A stretch of 64,000 bases of DNA from Mactra quadrangularis. Lineage: Eukaryota > Mollusca > Bivalvia > Venerida > Mactridae. Below are positions 59,901 to 64,000 of the stretch, one piece after another (positions within the stretch are counted from its first letter, which is position 1; each line of letters starts with the position of its first letter). A program made the translations under genes and the position numbers. The stretch is taken from contig CM046309.1 of the NCBI GenBank assembly GCA_025267735.1, positions 60,432,755-60,496,754 of the forward strand. Reading direction: 5' to 3'. The notes beneath the pieces were generated by a model, which did not search any database, was not told the origin of the DNA, and worked only from the letters and a program-made list of their open reading frames with translations.

Positions 59901-62900
59901 GCAAACATAGACACACCAATACGAGCGCTATATATTATATGATAAACAATTTACACTACTTTTGGTGGCAACTTTAAATTCTAATTGAGCTTACCAATTA
60001 AATCACAAGTAGTATTTTCCCAATCTCCAGTTAGAAGACATGTTATAGTATCATTCAATGTTGTATATCCATAGAAACAGGATACAGTTGCTGTAGAATT
60101 ATATGTTGTGGAGTCAGCTGAATCAAGAGTGATCTCTCCATTACTTATATTAAATATGCTACCACAATCTGAATTATATAAAGATAGATCTACAATAAAT
60201 TAAAAACATTATCAATGATCTAATTTTTTGTCCACTTAAACCTTTAAAATATACAACATCTCTACTCAATACTTGGTAAAATCTTTTTAGTGGCACTACG
60301 CTCTAAGGAAGTCCGACAATACTAAATTAGTAAAAAGTGTATTATAGAACAGTTGTAAACCCGTTTACTTGTACTAATGATCTTTTTATACTTAAATTAA
60401 AAGTTTAGTTTTATATCTTTGTTTATCAAAAAAGACTCTGTATATCTTTTACCTATTATTTCACAGGATGTGTTTTCCCACGTCCCATCAGCTTGACAAG
60501 ATATATTTTTATTTGTAGCTTGATATCCAATGTTACAATTTGCTGTTGCAGTCGCATTGTCTAGATATGTTGTGATGTTAGCTTCATTCAGAGTTATATA
60601 CCCAAAGTCAATATCATAAACCTGTCCACAGTCTGAAATAAAGGTTAAATTCAATATGGAATTCAGTACAAATGTTTCATTTGATAGAACAGACAAATAC
60701 AAGAATTATTACATAACATGACATTTTTTAATTATTGTTGTAGCAACATAAACGTTTAATTGTACTAACCAATTAAATTGCATGTAGTAGTTTCCCAATT
60801 GCCTGTTTGAAGACATTTTACGGTATCATACAGTGCTTCATACCCATAGAAACAAGTCACCGTTGCTGTAGCATTGTCTATGTATGTTGTAATGTTTTCA
60901 TCATTCAAAGTTACATGGCCCAAGTCAATATCATCAACCGGTCCACAGTCTGAAATAATGAAACATATATTCTTGTTTAGTGTCATTGTCTGCTTTGCAA
61001 ATGGTCGAAACTTTACACAGTTACTAGAACAAATTATCACCTTTAATACTTGAGAAACGAGACCTGTCTAGATTCACTAAATGATCTTACACTTTTTGAT
61101 TACCGTAGTAATGCTTTGTTATAGAACAATTGAAAAATAAACACTCTAAGTGATTTAAATAACGTAGTATGTACTCCAAAGAATGACAACTGAATCGTTA
61201 TTATTAAGCCTAATTAGACATATAATCTTATTTGTGAGGTAATAGAATACAATTACCAATCGGTTCGCATGTTGCGTTTTCCCAATATCCAGTATAAAGG
61301 CAAACTATAGTCTCATTTGTTGCCACATATCCGAAAGCACATGTTACATTTGCTGTAGCATTAACTGTTGTCAGATTATCGAAGCCTAGAGTAATTTCCC
61401 CGTTTGTGATGTTAGCGGGTGGTCCACAATCTGTAACAAGTTAAAACTTAAGAATCATGTTTGTTCATTGACTGTTAATACTTGTAAAATCTACATAAAA
61501 ATGGTAAATAAAAAAGTGCACGGTTTTTAAAAATAATTTTACAATTTTTAACACACTTTGGATATATGCAAGATCATATAAAACACGATTGCGATAACCA
61601 AAGAAACGCTTCCCTTTTTAAGTTTTTAAAAACAAATTTATATTAAAATAACATTACTACGCATAGGAATAAAAAGGCGTTTATGTTTAGGATCACATAA
61701 TGTTTAAATACATGTATATATAGCAAATTGCCTAACCTTTTACAACGCAGGTAGAATTTTCCCACATGCCAGAATCTAAACAAGATATTGTTTCATTTCC
61801 TGTTTCATAACCCTGTGAACAATATACTGTTGCAGTAGAAGTATATGTAGTCATGTTAGATATATCTAAAGTAATGTTTCCATTGGTAATATATGCAACT
61901 TCGCCACAATCTGAAACGTTATATTAGACCATACTTATACTGATCTCTATTATTCGATAATATAGAATACAATTTAAACCCCATAGCTACATTATTGGGT
62001 TGACACGTTGAAATATTTTTTCACCACCAGGCATACGTGGTGCCAGAATGCATTTTAGATAATATAAGTGCAGATACAAAGGTTAGAAGTGTTGTTTAAA
62101 ATGGCAGGTAAAATCAAAGATTGGTGTTATTAGGAACAGCTAAACCGAACCCAATGACATTGTTACGACCGTAGAAATTTCTTCAACGATAATATTAAAT
62201 ATGGTAAACAGTTCATTGTAACATTAACTATGGGAATTCACTGAGAGATAAATGATATTCTGTTACAACATTTTACCTTTTATATCACACGTAGCATTGT
62301 CCCAAGAGCCATCTTCAAGACACTGTATTGTATTAACTGATGCCTCATATCCAGGAAAACATGTCACATTTGCAGATGAATTATACGTTGTCATATCAGC
62401 GATATTGAGAGTTATATTTCCATTGGTGATATTTTGAAATTCTCCACAATCTTGAGTAAAAAAATTTTTTTACGTTTCATTATTTAATATTTCAATAGAC
62501 TGAATTATAGGACAATTATTATAGGTCAAGTATGATATCATGTTATCAGCTAATGTTTTGAATGTACAGGAAAACATGTTATATAAAATTATTAAAATAT
62601 AGCACGTCACTGTAGCTGAAGGGTTAGAAATGGTTTCAATGTCAAAACATGATTTTTTTAGTTGTTAGGTTAGCAATTTCTCCACAATTTACCATACATA
62701 CATAAACTTTAACAACTTATGTTTGATTAAAGCGATAGAAAAAGAATAAAGTATAAATCTACAAATAATTCGGGTCCAGTGTAATGTAAAAACTATGAGG
62801 TAAAGTGCGATAGAACCTCATTAGACTTATCAATAACTAGAGCCTCAATAATTACATATTAGATATTTTTAAATGTTGTAAAATTGTAACCTTTTATACT

Positions 62901-63959
62901 ACAAGATGAGTCAGACCATAATCCAGTATCTAAACATTCTATGACAGAATTCAAAGTCTCATAACCAGTATGACAATTAACCGATGCGTTTGATCCGTAT
63001 GTTGTTACGTTTTCTATAAAAACGTATACATCTCCACTTGAAATATTTGGAACATTTCCACAGTCTGCAAAACAGAATAAGAAATCAAGAATTAGTTGTA
63101 ATAAGAGCGTTTCGTTAAGTCAAAGTATTCGATGAGTTCTTGTAGATTTCTGATAAACAAACCAAACATGTATTAAAGATTTATTTAATTCATGGCCTAC
63201 CATGTTCAAATTCACTATTGGCAATATTATTGGTTGCTTTAATGCATCATGCATTAGAATCAATCTACATTTTTGAAAAAAAGGTTATTTCAGTGAATCA
63301 AATCGCATTAAATGGTTAGTGTATATACAATTAGGAAGCCCTAATATCTTACCTTTTATTGCACATGCAGCATTTTCCCACTCGCCCGAATCCAAACAAA
63401 ATATAGTTTTTTTTGTTGTATAAAATCCAGGTGAACAATATACTGATGCAGTAGAATTATATGTTGTCGTGTTAGATGTATCTAAAGTAATGTTTCCATT
63501 GGTGATATTGGAAACATTGCCACAATCTGAAATTACAATTTGAACTAAGTGAACACAGAAAACATATTATTCTTCTATGTAGTTAGTTTATAAGACTGGT
63601 TGAAATGTTTGAAAACTTAGTGTTGTTGTTCAGTTACAGCTATTTTATAACACAAAGTGAAAGACTGTTTTTTTTTCGTTTTTTTTCTATAGGAAAAATA
63701 CTGAATTCAGTTTTCTTGATCTTTCAGCCTGCACTGTAATAAAATTTTGATATATGTTTTTACGAAAAATGAAAATGCACAGAACCTTTTATTGTGCAAA
63801 CTGCGTTTGACCAAACTCCAGTATCTAAACATTCAATGTTGGAATTCAAAGTCTCATATCCTGTATGACAAATCACTGATGCTATAGAACCATATGTTGT
63901 TACGTTGTCTTCCATTAGAGTTATATTTCCATTTGATATATTTGGAACATTTCCACAGT
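50802..63959 (-). CDS. Multi-CCP (sushi) type I membrane protein, 5'-partial, 23 exons seen
   Basis: The gene encodes a surface protein whose ectodomain is a string of complement-control-protein modules. Seen, N- to C-terminal: 21 consecutive exons from 63959 down to 52522, each 174 or 180 nt and each beginning ag|attgtgg-type (G|AT = Asp, then Cys-Gly) and ending phase 1. Each encodes one module with four cysteines, a GY before Cys3 and a conserved Trp before Cys4. Then come a transmembrane exon 51702-51832 and a tail exon 50802-50900 ending TGA. None of the 21 modules contains a stop or frameshift. N-glycosylation sequons are very dense. The signal peptide and further modules must lie beyond 64000. 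CCP families include complement regulators, selectin-like and adhesion proteins; there is no evidence here to choose. A function in recognition or adhesion is inference. Confidence 0.93.
51396..51675 (-). mobile_element. tRNA-derived SINE family 1
   Basis: gggttttatcgccatgtcaa to gcacaaccgacctgggt; in the intron between the TM exon and the tail exon. Confidence 0.8.
51702..51832 (-). CDS. CCP gene: transmembrane exon
   Basis: Encodes DNSCKACIP, a hydrophobic span IIVVMALFVAITLLVFGFY, then the stop-transfer HKRIKHRR and PIAEK. Phase 1 at the start and phase 0 at the end (aag|gtaaca). It gives a type I topology with the CCP modules outside. Confidence 0.88.
52522..52701 (-). CDS. CCP module exon 1 from the C-terminus
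   Basis: 180 nt. Modules are numbered here from the C-terminus, so this is the membrane-proximal one. DCGTPGSLSNGN...VVTCDLGY...ITCLNTGKWQTSSC, followed by a short FIPTT linker before the TM exon. Confidence 0.9.
52954..53127 (-). CDS. CCP module exon 2
   Basis: 174 nt. DCGSVAPISFGDVTL...VHCDIGYMTDD...INCQQSGEWENASC. Its upstream intron holds the interrupted SINE at 53476-54297. Confidence 0.9.
53476..54297 (+). mobile_element. SINE family 1 with 15-bp target duplication, split by a later insertion
   Basis: The direct repeat aataaactttatctt is at 53461-53475 and 54298-54312. SINE parts are 53476-53684 (head and body) and 54214-54297 (tail gttgacacggcgttaac). Confidence 0.85.
53685..54208. 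mobile_element. 524-bp insertion inside the SINE, possible solo LTR
   Basis: Flanked by tccag at 53680-53684 and 54209-54213. Ends tataacataa and ttatattaca are imperfect inverted repeats. A 5-bp duplication and no ORF fit a solo LTR; an unclassified DNA element is also possible. Confidence 0.55.
54491..54664 (-). CDS. CCP module exon 3
   Basis: 174 nt. DCGEVPSSNFGNVTL...VTCFDGYVPLN...IQCEDSGMWSVTSC. The acceptor is tacattgaag. Confidence 0.9.
54996..55169 (-). CDS. CCP module exon 4
   Basis: 174 nt. DCGVPPDVSNGNINL...VMCNTGYETIN...VYCLDTGMWEDTTC. Confidence 0.92.
55611..55784 (-). CDS. CCP module exon 5
   Basis: 174 nt. DCGHVPDIYFATVIL...VTCTNGYETQQ...IQCLETGFWENSSC. Confidence 0.92.
56203..56382 (-). 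CDS. CCP module exon 6 (type A)
   Basis: 180 nt. Type A signature DIDFGYITLN, TTYLDNATAAVFC, ENISCQADGTWENTSC. Paralogous to exons at 57839 and 59439; the upstream intron starts with the same sequence as that of 57839-58018. Confidence 0.93.
56847..57020 (-). CDS. CCP module exon 7 (type B)
   Basis: 174 nt. Type B signature SMFNITNG, DSTNSTTYNSTAIVSC, CLLTGDWE. Paralogous to 58460-58633 and 59995-60168. Confidence 0.93.
57344..57523 (-). CDS. CCP module exon 8 (type A)
   Basis: 180 nt. It opens DCRQVDDIDFGNITQ, so the usual Cys-Gly is Cys-Arg here, and closes WENTFCEIIG. Paralogous to 58938 and 60453. Confidence 0.92.
57839..58018 (-). CDS. CCP module exon 9 (type A)
   Basis: 180 nt. DCGPVDDINFGYITL...VTCNYGYKTTM...ISCQVDGTWENSSC. 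Confidence 0.93.
58460..58633 (-). CDS. CCP module exon 10 (type B)
   Basis: 174 nt. DCGSMFNITNGEINL...VSCSYGYEALN...ITCLLTGDWESTSC. Confidence 0.93.
58938..59117 (-). CDS. CCP module exon 11 (type A)
   Basis: 180 nt. DCGMIYEIDFGSIEL...VTCNIGYRATN...ISCQVDGTWENTSC. Confidence 0.93.
59439..59618 (-). CDS. CCP module exon 12 (type A)
   Basis: 180 nt. DCGQVNAIDFGYITL...VTCNVGYRATT...VSCQDDGNWDTASC. Confidence 0.93.
59995..60168 (-). CDS. CCP module exon 13 (type B)
   Basis: 174 nt. DCGSIFNISNGEITL...VSCFYGYTTLN...ITCLLTGDWENTTC. Confidence 0.91.
60453..60632 (-). CDS. CCP module exon 14 (type A)
   Basis: 180 nt. DCGQVYDIDFGYITL...ANCNIGYQATN...ISCQADGTWENTSC. Confidence 0.93.
60770..60949 (-). 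CDS. CCP module exon 15 (A/B mosaic)
   Basis: 180 nt. The N-terminal half is type A (DIDLGHVTLN, DNATATVTC) and the C-terminal half type B (YGYEALYDTVKC, TGNWETTTCNLIG). The donor is g|gttagt. Confidence 0.92.
61257..61430 (-). CDS. CCP module exon 16
   Basis: 174 nt. DCGPPANITNGEITL...VTCAFGYVATN...IVCLYTGYWENATC. Confidence 0.92.
61737..61910 (-). CDS. CCP module exon 17
   Basis: 174 nt. DCGEVAYITNGNITL...VYCSQGYETGN...ISCLDSGMWENSTC. The donor is g|gttagg. Confidence 0.92.
62277..62450 (-). CDS. CCP module exon 18
   Basis: 174 nt. DCGEFQNITNGNITL...VTCFPGYEASV...IQCLEDGSWDNATC. Confidence 0.92.
62891..63064 (-). CDS. CCP module exon 19
   Basis: 174 nt. DCGNVPNISSGDVYV...VNCHTGYETLN...IECLDTGLWSDSSC. 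Closely resembles exon 63786-63959. Confidence 0.92.
63353..63526 (-). CDS. CCP module exon 20
   Basis: 174 nt. DCGNVSNITNGNITL...VYCSPGFYTTK...IFCLDSGEWENAAC. The usual Gly-Tyr is Gly-Phe. Confidence 0.92.
63786..63959 (-). CDS. CCP module exon 21, most N-terminal in the window
   Basis: 174 nt. DCGNVPNISNGNITL...VICHTGYETLN...IECLDTGVWSNAVC. The donor is gttctg (GT kept, otherwise weak). Confidence 0.9.
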
Positions 63960-64000
63960 CTGAAAAATAAAACCATTTACATGAGAACATTTTAACAGGT

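Larger units (their letters stand above)
56203..60769 (-). repeat. Three tandem ~1.6-kb segmental duplications within the CCP gene
   Basis: Blocks 56203-57838, 57839-59438 and 59439-60769 each hold three exons in the order A, B, A (genomic). Corresponding exons are offset by about 1515-1636 bp. Introns are conserved too: the ~60 bp after 56382 and after 58018 are nearly identical, as are 57021-57200 and 58634-58810. Confidence 0.88.

Overview
The window looks like AT-rich nuclear DNA of an invertebrate animal, most likely a bivalve mollusc. The reasons are GT-AG introns of 0.3-5 kb, low gene density, and many tRNA-derived SINEs, foldback elements and Helentron-like repeats of the kind seen in bivalves. 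The species is not determined. No prokaryotic genes, CRISPR array or functional RNA gene was found.

Layout. (1) 1-28649, + strand: nearly all of a carnitine O-palmitoyltransferase 1 (CPT1) gene. Only the N-terminal ~49 codons lie upstream of the window. All 17 exon positions join in frame to give about 718 residues. (2) 28650-40801: gene-poor DNA with the CPT1 3' UTR, minisatellites and MITEs. (3) 40802-45912, + strand: a two-exon gene for a 355-residue charged protein that I do not recognise. (4) 45913-50801: repeat-rich spacer between convergent genes. (5) 50802-63959, - strand: the 3' part of a large gene for a type I membrane protein. It has at least 21 CCP/sushi modules, each encoded by one phase 1-1 exon, followed by a transmembrane exon and a short lysine-rich cytoplasmic tail. 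Its 5' end lies beyond 64000.

The most notable signal is in CPT1. The exon right after the catalytic histidine is present as three tandem, diverged, in-frame alternatives (16099-16161, 17986-18051, 20197-20256). The codon phases mean that skipping all three creates a TGA at the junction, whereas using any one gives Gly. This points to a set of interchangeable active-site-proximal exons in an otherwise conserved mitochondrial outer-membrane enzyme. A second possible source of isoforms is a 93-bp in-frame tandem duplication of the end of exon 15 that carries its own donor site.

The CCP gene shows recent expansion. Three consecutive ~1.6-kb blocks of three exons each (56203-60769) are duplicated including their introns, and one module (60770-60949) looks like a recombinant of two module types. 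The genes show no obvious functional link: CPT1 acts in fatty-acid import, and the CCP protein is a heavily N-glycosylated cell-surface protein, perhaps for recognition or adhesion.
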